This document shows positions 1 to 9,269 of a DNA stretch of 64,000 nucleotides, piece after piece. Origin of the DNA: CAYOSU01 sp964541255. Lineage in GTDB: Bacteria > Bacillota > Clostridia > Christensenellales > CAMQZB01. The notes below the pieces were generated by a model. The model was not told where the DNA came from, did no database searches, and was given only the letters and a program-made list of their open reading frames with translations. A program made the position numbers and the translations under genes. The first letter of the stretch is position 1. Each line of letters starts with the position of its first letter. The stretch spans positions 13,346 through 77,345 of the forward strand of contig CAZIPL010000002.1 in NCBI GenBank assembly GCA_964541255.1, read 5' to 3'.

Positions 1-115
1 AAATGGCTATTATGTTTATTAAGCTTTTTAAGAAAAATACGTCATAATAGTCGGTTGAAAAAGGAAAGTGGATTATATAGAGTGAAAACTCTTTTAAGAT
101 TATAAGGAGAAAAAG

Positions 116-1942
116 ATGAAGAAAAAATTAGCTGTTGTTTTAGCGGTAGTATTACTTATCGCTTCGTGTTTTGGTTTTTCGTCGTGTTCTAAAGAAGGGG
201 ACGGAACTTTCACTTGGCTTCTTTCTAAGGGCGTAGGCGAAGAGTATATGTCAAGCTACAATGAAAACCCCGTAGTCAAGTATTTGCTTTCTAAAGAGTA
301 TAACGGAAACAAGCTTGACATCGATTTCAAAACCATGGTTTCGGGTTCTGAAACCGACCAGTTCCAGACTATGATTTCGACGGGCGATTATTATGACGTT
401 ATGGATATAGCGTATTCTTCATATTCAATCGAGGCGCTTTATGAGCTTGGCGTAGCACTCGATTTGACGGAATACGTAGAAAAATATATGCCCAATTACC
501 TTGCTTTCATCAATTCTCACGATGAGCTTAAGATGAATGCATATACCATTATTGACGGCGAGAAGAAAATGATTCAGCTTGTTGCCGGCGGAGACGAAAA
601 GTCCGTTACTTTCTGCGGATATATGTATCGAAGAGATTGGATCGTTAAGTACGGAACGAATCCTCAAACGAGTGAGCCTTTCACGGGCGGATACTCGGCT
701 AAAAACGCCGACGGAACAAACGACGTCAACTCTTGGAGCGATAATATCGTTTTCCCGTCTTGGTACTTAGACAATGAGTATGTTACGGAATATAAAGCGA
801 ACCACCCCGATTGGGACGGAACGGACCCCGTGTTTATTTCCGACTGGGAATGGATGTTCGAAATTTTCGAAAAAGCATTCGCCGATTTAGGGGTTACGGA
901 TAGCTATATGATGTCGGTATATTACCCCGGATTCCTTGGAACGGGTGATTTATTCTCCTCGTTCGGCGGCGGTGCTCCGGGATTTTCGTTGGGCGAAGAC
1001 GGAGTATATTTCAGCGCAACCTCCGACACAATGCTTTCATATCTTGAATGTATGCGCAATTGGTATGAAAAAGGCTGGCTCGATAACGCTTTCTATGAGC
1101 GTTCTTCCGATATGTTCTATAAAATAGATTCCGCAGCTGTGGCACAAGGCGAAGTCCCTATGATTTTGTCGGGACAAGGCAATATCGGAAATTCTATTGA
1201 AACGGAACAGTATCCTTTGACGGAAGGCGTTATGTTTATGCCGACAAGACTTCCCATCAATGATGTATACGGAAAAGACAGCACAAAAGGGCAGGAACCT
1301 GATTGTTTATATCAAAGTACATATAAAAACGGATCTGTTATCGTTACTTCTAACGTTTCCGAAAAAGATTTGCCGACGCTCTTGACTTTCATCGACAGCC
1401 TTTATACGGACGAAGGAATGCTCCTTACTTCGCTCGGACTTAACAAAGAGCAGTACGAAGAAATAAAAGACAGCTTGGAGAAAGACAAAGAGGGCTTAGA
1501 TATCTATGCAAAATACGGTCTTACGGAAGGCGCGTATAGCGTAGAAAACGGCGTCTATTATGCGGCAGATGTCGTAGAAAACGGCGGATATTTGAAGCAA
1601 GCGGTCACGAACGGCAGAATTTCTGTCGGCAAAATACTAAATAACGTTGCGGTAAGAAATGACGTTATAAATAAAGCCAACAAAGAATGGATGATATATA
1701 CTTCGACGAAAGACATTATAAACTATCTTGAATTTTTCGATGATGAACAATCAAAGACTTACAATCGTTATTCGAATAAGATAAACGACAAAATGTACGT
1801 TGAAATTCCGAAATTCATTAAAGGTGAATATAACCTCGATTCCGATTTCGAAACGTTTGCTAAGACAATGAACAAAATGTCGCCCGACAAGGTTTCGGAA
1901 GTCTTTAACGAGGTCTTGAAAAATTACGGGATAATCGAATAA
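116..1942 (+). CDS. ABC-type sugar-binding lipoprotein (family 1 solute-binding protein)
   Basis: This is an extracytoplasmic solute-binding lipoprotein of 608 aa, probably the receptor of an oligosaccharide ABC importer. The N-terminus has three lysines, a hydrophobic run and two possible lipidation cysteines: Cys18 in IASC, the better lipobox, or Cys24 in FSSC. The length and the aromatic-rich body (for example YMYRRDWIVKYG and NEYVTEY) fit the large LplA-like solute-binding proteins of Firmicutes, which bind oligosaccharides. An AAGGAG site at 104-109 supports the ATG at 116. No permease gene follows; the next gene is a convergent regulator after a terminator. If permeases exist they lie before the window, as is usual for the lplB-lplC-lplA order. 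The first 115 bases hold no gene start, and I could not decide which frame, if any, is the tail of an upstream gene. The substrate is unknown. Confidence 0.85.
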   Translation: MKKKLAVVLAVVLLIASCFGFSSCSKEGDGTFTWLLSKGVGEEYMSSYNENPVVKYLLSKEYNGNKLDIDFKTMVSGSETDQFQTMISTGDYYDVMDIAYSSYSIEALYELGVALDLTEYVEKYMPNYLAFINSHDELKMNAYTIIDGEKKMIQLVAGGDEKSVTFCGYMYRRDWIVKYGTNPQTSEPFTGGYSAKNADGTNDVNSWSDNIVFPSWYLDNEYVTEYKANHPDWDGTDPVFISDWEWMFEIFEKAFADLGVTDSYMMSVYYPGFLGTGDLFSSFGGGAPGFSLGEDGVYFSATSDTMLSYLECMRNWYEKGWLDNAFYERSSDMFYKIDSAAVAQGEVPMILSGQGNIGNSIETEQYPLTEGVMFMPTRLPINDVYGKDSTKGQEPDCLYQSTYKNGSVIVTSNVSEKDLPTLLTFIDSLYTDEGMLLTSLGLNKEQYEEIKDSLEKDKEGLDIYAKYGLTEGAYSVENGVYYAADVVENGGYLKQAVTNGRISVGKILNNVAVRNDVINKANKEWMIYTSTKDIINYLEFFDDEQSKTYNRYSNKINDKMYVEIPKFIKGEYNLDSDFETFAKTMNKMSPDKVSEVFNEVLKNYGIIE

Positions 1943-1985
1943 CAATTCGTTATGAAAAGGCGATTATAGTAGCAAAATATGAAAT

Positions 1986-2024
1986 AAGGTATAGCTAAGT
2001 TGCGGCTATACCTTTTGCTTTTTT
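1986..2024 (+). terminator. Rho-independent terminator after the binding-protein gene
   Basis: A perfect 10-bp stem AAGGTATAGC / GCTATACCTT (1986-1995 and 2005-2014) with a 9-nt loop is followed by a T-rich run to 2024. It separates the lipoprotein gene from the convergent TetR gene. Confidence 0.8.
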
Positions 2025-2107
2025 GGGTTGATTATGCAAGCTGTTTACTCATTGCTTGCAAGGTACGATATTGTATTGAGTCGTCAAAATGCTTTATGGA
2101 CTATTTT

Positions 2108-2677
2108 TCAGAAAAAGTATTCCGTCAAAATCGAGGGGCAAAGCGCTTTGGTGACTTCGATGTCTGTCATCGACGGACTTCGAGGAGTCGTAACGACGGC
2201 GGAGTCGTATTTATATCCCGTCAGCCAAATGTATGCAAGTCTTGTCAACGAATGCGAAAATACGCAGCAGGCGGTGGCGCATAGGTTTCTTTTCTCTTCG
2301 TCGGCGGTTATGTTTTTGTCGTCGAGCATTTGGAAGAATGTGTTTTGCAAAAGTTCTGCATAAGAATTTTCTAAGCTGTTTTGCCCGAGATAATAAATCG
2401 TGTTTGTCAAAAAAAGTCTATGGGTATCAATGAAGCCTTCGCTTTTTTTAAGGCAAGCGGCCAAGTTTTTGTGATGATAGCCGATCTCGTTTTCGTATAG
2501 ATCTTTAATGATTTCATCCGCAGCGTCGAATTTGTCTTTGAAGTTCGAATAAAAAGTACGCCTCGAAACGTTCGCGGCATCCGATATGTCGGATACGTTA
2601 ATGTCTTCTATGCGCTTTGTTTGTAAAAGCTCATAGAGTGCATTTTTAATTTTGGTTTTCGAAGTATCGTTTTTCAT
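2108..2677 (-). CDS. TetR/AcrR family transcriptional regulator
   Basis: A 189-aa TetR-type repressor. The N-terminal 50 residues carry the typical three-helix DNA-binding domain: KIKNALYELLQTK, then INVSDISDAANVSRRTFY, the recognition helix region ending in the family's TFY(S/R)NF signature, then a KFDAADEI linker. The rest is a helical ligand/dimer domain with no recognisable ligand signature. It lies between the sugar-binding protein and the AraC gene, both of which may be targets. It is transcribed towards the lipoprotein terminator. Its ATG at 2677 has no strong Shine-Dalgarno site in view. Family assignment is firm; ligand and targets are unknown. Confidence 0.85.
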   Translation of the reverse strand: MKNDTSKTKIKNALYELLQTKRIEDINVSDISDAANVSRRTFYSNFKDKFDAADEIIKDLYENEIGYHHKNLAACLKKSEGFIDTHRLFLTNTIYYLGQNSLENSYAELLQNTFFQMLDDKNITADEEKRNLCATACCVFSHSLTRLAYIWLTGYKYDSAVVTTPRSPSMTDIEVTKALCPSILTEYFF

Positions 2678-2757
2678 AAATATATTATATTTTAATGTTT
2701 TTCGAAAGTCAATATGTAAATAAAAATATCGATAACGTGTGAAGCAAAGGAAATAGG

Positions 2758-3534
2758 CTATTTTGTTTTCTTTTTCGTATTTGCCTTTTTCGGGCTTTTG
2801 CCTTTTATGGCAAGATAGTTTCTGTTGAATGATCTTAGCGAATTATAGCCGCATTGAATCGATATTTCAGTAACCGAAAGGTCGGTCGATTCCAAAAGAA
2901 TATCGGCTTTTGCGATTCTGTATTCGTTGACAAGCTGCAAAAAGCTCGTGCCGAAGGTCGAATTGAAAAGGTTCGAGGTGTAATTATAATTATATCCGAG
3001 CTTTTCCGAAAGGCTTGCCAGCGAAATGTTCGAGGCGTAGTTGTCTTCGATATATTGAATGATTTCGGCAACGGTGTCGTAGAACTTCAAATCGCGCTTA
3101 TGGAAGGTCGAGCGATATTCGAAAACGGCACAAATTGCGTATAGCATTGCTTTTGTCTGAAAGACACTGGTTGTTCTTTGCAGAATATCGTTATAATCCT
3201 TTTCCACTTCGTCGAAAGTGAAAACGGGGGTATCTGCTTCGTAAAGCTTATATTTTTCGAAAAAGTCGGGTGTGTAGTCTGTCGAAAAGACGCATAGATA
3301 GCTTTCGCTTTCTTTTTGGGTTTTATATGAATGAGCTTGGTTTGGCAATATCAAAGCTGCGTCGCCTTTTTTCATGGTGAAGCTTTTCCCCTCTACGGAC
3401 AGAATCATTTCGCCGTCGAGAAGATAGATGTATTCCGCACTCGAATGAATGTGAGTGCCGAAATTCAGATTATGATCGGTCTGGTGATAGATGTAACCGC
3501 TTTTGTTTGAACGCTCTTTTTCGTAGGTAATCAT
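2758..3534 (-). CDS. AraC family transcriptional regulator (cupin + HTH), divergent from xylA
   Basis: A 258-aa AraC/XylS-type regulator. The N-terminal half is a cupin sensor domain (GTHIHSSAEYIYLLDGEM, then a KKGDAALILPNQAHSY segment typical of sugar-sensing AraC proteins). The C-terminal 100 residues are the double helix-turn-helix domain, with ISLASLSEKLGYNYNYTSNLF in the first motif and VTEISIQCGYNSLRSFNRNY in the second, and a lysine-rich tail. It is divergently transcribed from xylA with about 100 bp between the starts, so control of the xylose genes is the natural inference. The sequence does not show the ligand. Confidence 0.87.
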   Translation of the reverse strand: MITYEKERSNKSGYIYHQTDHNLNFGTHIHSSAEYIYLLDGEMILSVEGKSFTMKKGDAALILPNQAHSYKTQKESESYLCVFSTDYTPDFFEKYKLYEADTPVFTFDEVEKDYNDILQRTTSVFQTKAMLYAICAVFEYRSTFHKRDLKFYDTVAEIIQYIEDNYASNISLASLSEKLGYNYNYTSNLFNSTFGTSFLQLVNEYRIAKADILLESTDLSVTEISIQCGYNSLRSFNRNYLAIKGKSPKKANTKKKTK

Positions 3535-3576
3535 ATAAACACCTTAACTTTTGTCTTATATTATAGTATTTTTGGC

Positions 3577-3605
3577 TTGAAAAAGCAATAGTTTTAGGAT
3601 ATAAT
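3577..3605 (+). promoter_or_regulatory. SigA-type promoter of xylAB
   Basis: TTGAAA (3577-3582), a 17-bp spacer and TATAAT (3600-3605) form a near-consensus housekeeping promoter 33 bp before the xylA start. The expected transcription start is near 3612, just before the AAAGGAGG ribosome site at 3622-3629. Confidence 0.8.
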
Positions 3606-3637
3606 GAAAGAAAACGGTCTTAAAGGAGGCTTTTTTG

Positions 3638-4942
3638 ATGAAAAATTATAACGATGTACAAAAGGTTGTTTACGCAAAAGGCTCGAAAGATCCTTTTACA
3701 TTCAAGTACTATAACCCCGAAGAAGTTATTATGGGAAAGACGATGAGAGAACATTTGCGTTTCGCTCTCAGCTATTGGCACACGATCGATTATTGCGGAA
3801 CGGATATGTTTGGCGGCAATACGATGGACAAGTCTTTCGGTCTTTCGGGAATGGATATGTGGAAAAAGAAAGCCGATTTCACCTTCGAACTTTTGGATAA
3901 GCTCGACATCGACTATTATTGCTTCCACGACGTAGACATCGCTCCCGAGGGCGCAACGCTTGCGGAAAGCGAAAAGAACTACTTCGAAATGGTAGATTAT
4001 CTCGAGAAGAAGCAGAAAGAACATAACAAAAAGCTTCTTTGGAACACCGCAAACAACTTCGGCGACAAGAAGTTTATGGCAGGTGCCGCAACTTCTCCCG
4101 TTGCAGACGTATTCGCAACTGCTGCTGCAAAGGTCAAAATGGGACTTGACGCAGCTAAAAAGCTCGGCGCAAACGGCTATGTATTCTGGGGCGGAAGAGA
4201 GGGCTATGATACACTTCTCAACACCGACATGGGTTTGGAACTTGACAACCTTGCAAGATTTATGCACATGTGCGTAGATTACGCTAAGGAAATCGGATTC
4301 GCGGGACAGTTCTATATCGAACCCAAGCCGAAGGAGCCTACCAAACATCAATACGATTTCGACTCTGCAACTTGCATGAACTTCTTGAGAACTTACGGAC
4401 TTGAGAAATACTTCAAGCTCAACATCGAAGCCAACCATGCAACACTTGCGGGACATACTTTCCAGCACGAGCTTAGAACGGCTGCTATAAACGGTGCGTT
4501 CGGTTCTATCGACGCAAACCAAGGCGATTTGTTCCTCGGATGGGATACCGACCAGTTCCCCACGAACATTTACGAAACTGCTATGTGTATGTATGAAGTT
4601 TTGAAAGTCGGCGGATTCGTTACGGGCGGTCTTAACTTCGACGCGAAGACACGCCGTCAGTCCAATACTTTCGAAGATATTCTTCTTGCTTACATCGCAG
4701 GTATGGACGGCTTTGCTTTGGGACTTAGAGTTGCCGCTAAGGTTATCGAGGACGGCAGAATCGACGAGTTCGTCAAAGAACGTTATGCTTCTTATAACGA
4801 CGGTATCGGCAAAAAGATCGTCGAGGGCAATACCTCTTTGAAAGAGCTTCACGACTACGCTCTTACCCTTAACGAAATCGAGGTTCCGTCCGGAAGACAG
4901 GAATATCTCGAGGCTGTTCTTAACGAAGTAATGTTCGGCTAA
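3638..4942 (+). CDS. xylA: Xylose isomerase
   Basis: Converts D-xylose to D-xylulose in the cytoplasm, the first step of the isomerase pathway. The protein has 434 aa, the usual length of the larger (class II) xylose isomerases. Recognisable family segments are YYCFHDVDIAPEG with the catalytic histidine/aspartate pair, VFWGGREGYDTLLNTD, the metal-binding IEPKPKEPTKHQYDFD, and NIEANHATLAGHTFQHEL. I chose the ATG at 3638 over the TTG three bases upstream because it has an 8-nt spacing from AAAGGAGG at 3622-3629. xylB follows after 4 bp, so the two genes form an operon driven by the promoter at 3577. The divergent AraC protein is a likely regulator. All expected metal-site residues appear to be present. 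Confidence 0.97.
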   Translation: MKNYNDVQKVVYAKGSKDPFTFKYYNPEEVIMGKTMREHLRFALSYWHTIDYCGTDMFGGNTMDKSFGLSGMDMWKKKADFTFELLDKLDIDYYCFHDVDIAPEGATLAESEKNYFEMVDYLEKKQKEHNKKLLWNTANNFGDKKFMAGAATSPVADVFATAAAKVKMGLDAAKKLGANGYVFWGGREGYDTLLNTDMGLELDNLARFMHMCVDYAKEIGFAGQFYIEPKPKEPTKHQYDFDSATCMNFLRTYGLEKYFKLNIEANHATLAGHTFQHELRTAAINGAFGSIDANQGDLFLGWDTDQFPTNIYETAMCMYEVLKVGGFVTGGLNFDAKTRRQSNTFEDILLAYIAGMDGFALGLRVAAKVIEDGRIDEFVKERYASYNDGIGKKIVEGNTSLKELHDYALTLNEIEVPSGRQEYLEAVLNEVMFG

Positions 4943-4946
4943 AAAT

Positions 4947-6401
4947 ATGTTTTATCTCGGAATAGACTTAGGCACGAGCAGCGTCAAAACCGTTCTTGCC
5001 GACGACAATAAAATTATCGATTCCGCTTCGAGAAAGTATAAGCTTTTGATACCCAAAGAGGGCTGGACGGAGCAAAACCCCGAAGACTGGTGGAACGGAA
5101 CAAAGGAATGCGTCAAAGAGCTTTCCGAAAAGTATGACTTAAAAAATTCTTTGGCGGCGGTTTCTTTCTGCGGACAGATGCACGGACTTGTGCTTTTGGA
5201 CGAAAACGATAACGTAATTCGCCCCGCGCTTTTGTGGAACGACCAGCGTACCGTCAAGGAGTGCGAATATCTTAACACCGTTATCGGCAAGCAAAAGCTT
5301 ATCGAGCTTACGGGCAACATCGCTTTCACGGGTTTCACGGCACCTAAGGTTTTGTGGGTAAAGAACAACGAACCCGAAAACTTTTCGAAAATTGCAAAAA
5401 TAATGCTTCCGAAAGATTATGTTTCCTATATGCTTTCGGGCGTATTCGCAAGCGATGTTTCGGACGATTCGGGAACGCTTTATTTCGACGTAAAGAACAG
5501 ACGTTTCTCCGACGAAATGTGCGAAATTCTTTCGATAAAGAAAGAATGGCTCCCTAAGGTTTTCGAGTCGTTCGAGGCTGTCGGAACGGTAAATCCGAAA
5601 GTTGCAAGCGAGCTTAACATAAACGAAAATGCGCTTGTGGTTATCGGCGGAGGCGACCAAGCCGTAGGCGCTATCGGAACGGGTACGGTAGAAAACAACG
5701 CAGTTTCCATTTCCTTGGGAACGAGCGGAGTTGTCTTTGCGGCAAGCGATAGATTTGTCGAAAGCAAAGAGGGGACTATGCACTCTTTCCGCCATTCTAA
5801 CGGTAAGTATCATTCGATGGGATGTATGCTTTCTTGCGCGGGTGCGCTCGATCATTTCGTAAATGTACTCGAAAAAAGCGGCGACTTCGATATGCTTACT
5901 TCGGAAGCGGCGACAAGACCTGTTTCGGACGTAATCTTCTTGCCATATTTCTCGGGCGAGCGTTCTCCGATAAACGACCCCGCGGCAAAAGCCTCTTTCT
6001 TCGGCATGAGCCTTTCTACGGAAAGGGGAGACTTGACGAGAGCCGTTTTAGAGGGTGCGTCGTTCGGACTTTACGATTGTTTGAAATCCTTGAACGAAAT
6101 GGGAATTTATCCCGAAAAGGCAAGGGTTATCGGCGGCGGAACGAAATCCGAACTTTGGATGCAGATTCTTGCCGACGTTTTGGGAATAAAACTTTCGACG
6201 ATAAACACCGCCGATGGCGGTTCGCTCGGCGCGATTATTCTCGCAATGACGGCAAGCGGAAGATTCTCCTCCGTCGAAGATGGCTGCAAATATCTCATTA
6301 AAGACGAAAAGAGTTTCGAACCGAATATGGAAATGCACGAGGTTTACGATAAAAAGTTCGCGCGATTCAAAAAGCTTTACGAAGCGACAAAGAATATTTA
6401 A
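4947..6401 (+). CDS. xylB: Xylulokinase
   Basis: Phosphorylates D-xylulose with ATP to D-xylulose 5-phosphate, feeding the pentose-phosphate pathway. The 484-aa product is a complete FGGY-family sugar kinase: the N-terminal phosphate motif GIDLGTSSVKTVLAD, the substrate region FCGQMHGLVLLD with LLWNDQRT, the second phosphate motif AISLGTSGVVFA, and the C-terminal signature YFSGERSPINDP plus the adenosine motif VIGGGTKSELWMQILAD. The MHG and WNDQRT segments are typical of xylulokinases rather than glycerol kinases. It starts 4 bp after the xylA stop without a strong ribosome site, consistent with translational coupling, and ends before a terminator at 6417. Confidence 0.95.
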   Translation: MFYLGIDLGTSSVKTVLADDNKIIDSASRKYKLLIPKEGWTEQNPEDWWNGTKECVKELSEKYDLKNSLAAVSFCGQMHGLVLLDENDNVIRPALLWNDQRTVKECEYLNTVIGKQKLIELTGNIAFTGFTAPKVLWVKNNEPENFSKIAKIMLPKDYVSYMLSGVFASDVSDDSGTLYFDVKNRRFSDEMCEILSIKKEWLPKVFESFEAVGTVNPKVASELNINENALVVIGGGDQAVGAIGTGTVENNAVSISLGTSGVVFAASDRFVESKEGTMHSFRHSNGKYHSMGCMLSCAGALDHFVNVLEKSGDFDMLTSEAATRPVSDVIFLPYFSGERSPINDPAAKASFFGMSLSTERGDLTRAVLEGASFGLYDCLKSLNEMGIYPEKARVIGGGTKSELWMQILADVLGIKLSTINTADGGSLGAIILAMTASGRFSSVEDGCKYLIKDEKSFEPNMEMHEVYDKKFARFKKLYEATKNI

Positions 6402-6416
6402 GAAAACCAAGTATGT

Positions 6417-6448
6417 AAAATCCGACGTCAATCGGCGTCGGATTTTTT
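6417..6448 (+). terminator. Rho-independent terminator of xylAB
   Basis: The stem AATCCGACG / CGTCGGAT(T) around 6419-6444 is followed by TTTTTT, 15 bp after the xylB stop. This is a typical strong terminator and closes the xylAB transcription unit. Confidence 0.85.
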
Positions 6449-6581
6449 AATGCGAATATATTCGTATCGAATGAGTTTAATCGTAAAAAACGGTCGTGAT
6501 TTGCGAAAAAAACGGGGGGGAAAAAAACAGTATAAAAAAAGTAATAGAAATATATTAAAAACGGGATATTATTTTGCGGTA

Positions 6582-6609
6582 TTGACTTATCGAAATTCTG
6601 TGATAAAAT
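6582..6609 (+). promoter_or_regulatory. Promoter of the GH2 glycosidase gene
   Basis: TTGACT (6582-6587), a 16-bp spacer and TAAAAT (6604-6609) lie 35 bp before the GH2 start. They follow the xylAB terminator, so the glycosidase has its own transcript. Confidence 0.7.
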
Positions 6610-6643
6610 ATAATAAAAAAGAAAAAGTATCTTGGAGGAAAAC

Positions 6644-8977
6644 ATGGTTATTGATTTTAATAGAGGTTGGACGTTTTGTAAAAAAGACTCTGCAAACGAG
6701 CCTAAAGTAGTTAATCTTCCGCACGATGCGATGATAATCGAAGAGCGCGGTGATTGCGTAAACAGCAGAAACACGGGTTATTTCCCTGGCGGAAACTATA
6801 CCTACGAAAAAACTTTCGAAGTAACTGAGGATATGCTCGGCAAATACGTCGCACTCTTTTTCGAGGGCGTATACCGTTTGGCTACGGTATACCTAAACGG
6901 CGAAAAGGTTGCGTTCCACGCATACGGATATACGGAATTCACGGTTGATATTTCGGATAAAATGGTTTTAGGCGAAAACACCGTTTTGGTTGACGTGTGG
7001 AACAACTTGGAACCGAGTTCCCGTTGGTATTGCGGTTCGGGTATTTACCGTCCCGTTTCGCTCATCGTCAAAGATAAACATCATTTGACGGACGTTGTAA
7101 TTAAAACCAAGCAGATTAACCCCGCTATAATCAACGTTAGCGCTTCGGAAGAAGCCGACATAGAGATTTATGACGGCGAAACGCTTGTCGCAAGCGGTAA
7201 AACGGGGGATATCGAAATTCCGAACGCAAAGCTATGGGACGATATTGAACCAAATCTTTATAGAGCGGTAATAAAGATACCCACCGACACGGTCGAAGAA
7301 ACATTCGGAATAAGAACCGTTACATATTCTGCAAAAACGGGCGTTCTTATCAACGGAAGAGAAGTTAAGTTCCGTGGCGCGTGCATACACCACGACAACG
7401 GCGTTTTGGGTGCGTGCGACTTCGTCGACGCTTCCGACAGACGTATAAGAATTTTGAAAGAGGGCGGATATAACGCAATAAGGTCTGCGCACAATCCTTG
7501 CTCGAGAGAGATTCTCAGAGCGTGCGATAAATACGGCGTATACGTTATGGACGAGTCGTTCGATATGTGGTATACCCCCAAGACGCATCACGACTATTCG
7601 AGAGATTTCTGGGATAACTATAAGAGCGACATTACGGCTATGGTCAAGAAAGACATCAACCATCCGTCGGTCGTTATGTATTCTATCGGAAACGAGAACT
7701 CCGAGTTCCATGATCAAAAGGGTATGGATCTTGCAAAAGAGCAGGCCGATTTGATAAGAAGCATCGATTCGACGAGAATCGTTACGATAGGTGCAAACCT
7801 TATGCTTGCGCTCAGCAATAGAATATATAAAGATACGGCTGGCGAATATAAGAGAGAGCCTATCACGGAGGTTGACGGCATAACGAAGAAGATCGAGCAA
7901 AGCACGGGTTCGGCGGGCTTTAATATGATGATGAGTATGCTCCCCAAGCTTATGAACAATGCAAGCAAGAACAAGGGATGCGGAGAGCTTGTCGATAAGC
8001 TTAACGAGTTCATCGACATAGTCGGTCTTAACTACGGCGACGTAAGATATGAAATGGACTTCGCAAAAGATCCTAACCGTATGTATGTCGGAAGCGAAAC
8101 CTTTGTAACTTCTATATATAACAACTGGAACTTGGTGGAGAAATATCATCAGCTTATCGGCGATTTCGTTTGGACGGGCTGGGATTATATAGGCGAAGCA
8201 GGCTCTTGCGGAGCATGGGATTACTTCGAGTGGGGTAAATATCCCCTTCTCGACGGTGCAGGCGCGATCGATATTTGCGGTAACAGAACGGTAGCTAACT
8301 ACTACATGCAGATTTGCAACGGGACGTATACGAATGCTTATATCGGAGTTGCTCCCGTAAATTACGTCGGAAAGAAGTATCAGCTCGGCGCGTGGAGGTT
8401 TAATAACTACATTCATTCTTGGTCGTGGCAGGGCTTTGAGGGCGTTAAGACGACGGTCGAAGTATACGGCAAGGGCGTTAAGGCAGAGCTTTTCCTCGAC
8501 GGGAAGTCGCTCGGCAAGAAAAAGATGCAGAAAAACATCGCTAAGTTTGCCGTTAAGTATACCGCAGGAACTTTGACCGCAAAAGTATATGATGCTAAGG
8601 GCAACGTCTGGGGCGAGGATAAACTCGTAACGTCGGGTGCTGAAACGGTTTTGAACGTTTCCGTAGACAAGAAAGTTCTTTCTCCTAACGGACAGGATCT
8701 TTCGTATGTATTTATCGAAATGCAGGACAAGAACGGAACGTATAAGCCCGTTGACGACAAGTCCGTATCGGTTACTATCGACGGCGACGCGGTTACTCTC
8801 CAAGGCTTTGGTTCTGCAAGAACGAGAACGGACGAAGTATTCGATAAGGACACTCACTTGACTCATTTCGGACAGGCACTTGCGGTTTTGAGGGCAGGAT
8901 ATAGTGCGGGCGTTTCGAAAATAACGGTTTCGGCTGAGGGCTTGGAACCCGTTACGTTCGAAGTAGAGGTTAAGTAA
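6644..8977 (+). CDS. Glycoside hydrolase family 2 (beta-galactosidase/beta-glucuronidase type)
   Basis: A cytoplasmic retaining glycosidase of 777 aa with no signal peptide. The order is GH2 sugar-binding beta domain (about 1-150, with GGNYTYEKTFEV and SSRWYCGSGIYRPVSL), an immunoglobulin-like domain, the TIM-barrel with INGREVKFRGACIHHD, YNAIRSAHNPCSREIL and the acid/base motif NHPSVVMYSIGNENSE (Glu near 350). The likely nucleophile Glu follows in VGSETF near 484, then DFVWTGWDYIGEAG. A C-terminal beta-sandwich tail of about 200 residues follows, as in many gut GH2 enzymes. I chose the ATG at 6644, with GGAGG 5 nt upstream, over the in-frame TTG at 6632 that overlaps the ribosome site. The exact substrate (galactoside, glucuronide or arabinoside) cannot be read from the sequence. 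Lack of a leader plus the next genes suggests imported oligosaccharides. Confidence 0.9.
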   Translation: MVIDFNRGWTFCKKDSANEPKVVNLPHDAMIIEERGDCVNSRNTGYFPGGNYTYEKTFEVTEDMLGKYVALFFEGVYRLATVYLNGEKVAFHAYGYTEFTVDISDKMVLGENTVLVDVWNNLEPSSRWYCGSGIYRPVSLIVKDKHHLTDVVIKTKQINPAIINVSASEEADIEIYDGETLVASGKTGDIEIPNAKLWDDIEPNLYRAVIKIPTDTVEETFGIRTVTYSAKTGVLINGREVKFRGACIHHDNGVLGACDFVDASDRRIRILKEGGYNAIRSAHNPCSREILRACDKYGVYVMDESFDMWYTPKTHHDYSRDFWDNYKSDITAMVKKDINHPSVVMYSIGNENSEFHDQKGMDLAKEQADLIRSIDSTRIVTIGANLMLALSNRIYKDTAGEYKREPITEVDGITKKIEQSTGSAGFNMMMSMLPKLMNNASKNKGCGELVDKLNEFIDIVGLNYGDVRYEMDFAKDPNRMYVGSETFVTSIYNNWNLVEKYHQLIGDFVWTGWDYIGEAGSCGAWDYFEWGKYPLLDGAGAIDICGNRTVANYYMQICNGTYTNAYIGVAPVNYVGKKYQLGAWRFNNYIHSWSWQGFEGVKTTVEVYGKGVKAELFLDGKSLGKKKMQKNIAKFAVKYTAGTLTAKVYDAKGNVWGEDKLVTSGAETVLNVSVDKKVLSPNGQDLSYVFIEMQDKNGTYKPVDDKSVSVTIDGDAVTLQGFGSARTRTDEVFDKDTHLTHFGQALAVLRAGYSAGVSKITVSAEGLEPVTFEVEVK

Positions 8978-9001
8978 TCATATCAAAAAACGGAAATATA
9001 T

Positions 9002-9055
9002 GATGTAAACCCAAAAGATTAGATATACTTTTGGAAGTAAATATCAATATTTAGT
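9002..9055 (+). mobile_element. Remnant of an IS3-family (IS150-like) left end
   Basis: The 25 bases 9002-9026 match 44841-44865 at 21 positions without gaps, with the shared core AAACCC(A)AAAG..TTAGA. The similarity continues after a short indel (GGAAGTAAATATCAAT here, GGAGGTGCATTTCAAT there). The pattern, ending CCCAAAAGTTAGACA in intact elements, resembles the terminal repeat of IS150-type IS3 elements, followed by the transposase ribosome site. No transposase remains. The family assignment is inference from memory of such ends. Confidence 0.45.
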
Positions 9056-9193
9056 CGCAATAAGATTTTATTTATAATCTGTTGCTTGGCGCTTAAGTTA
9101 AGCTTTGAAAACAAGATGGCAAAGTTTTGAAGGCTTAAGTGAAAAGATATACGGTTTTTGTATATCGAAAACAAAGGAATAATATAAATTACT

Positions 9194-9239
9194 ACGGGCA
9201 TGGCATAAGGACTTTATTAGGGGTTAATTCCATGCTCGT
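9194..9239 (+). promoter_or_regulatory. Inverted repeat before the first MFS gene
   Basis: ACGGGCATGG (9194-9203) pairs with CCATGCTCGT (9230-9239) around a 26-base loop, 30 bp before the MFS start. It could be a leader hairpin or an operator. No T-run follows, so it is not an ordinary terminator. Confidence 0.3.
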
Positions 9240-9269
9240 TATAATTTATAAAAGTATAAGGAGAAAAGT

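Noticed and set aside
3620..4852. A 410-codon open frame antisense to xylA
   Set aside because: It lies opposite a certain gene, has no ribosome site and its peptide shows no family features. It is a by-product of codon usage.
7232..8866. A 544-codon open frame antisense to the GH2 gene
   Set aside because: Same reason: a shadow of a well-supported glycosidase gene.
9019..9201. A 60-codon minus-strand open frame between GH2 and MFS genes
   Set aside because: AT-rich, no ribosome site, and it overlaps the IS-like remnant.
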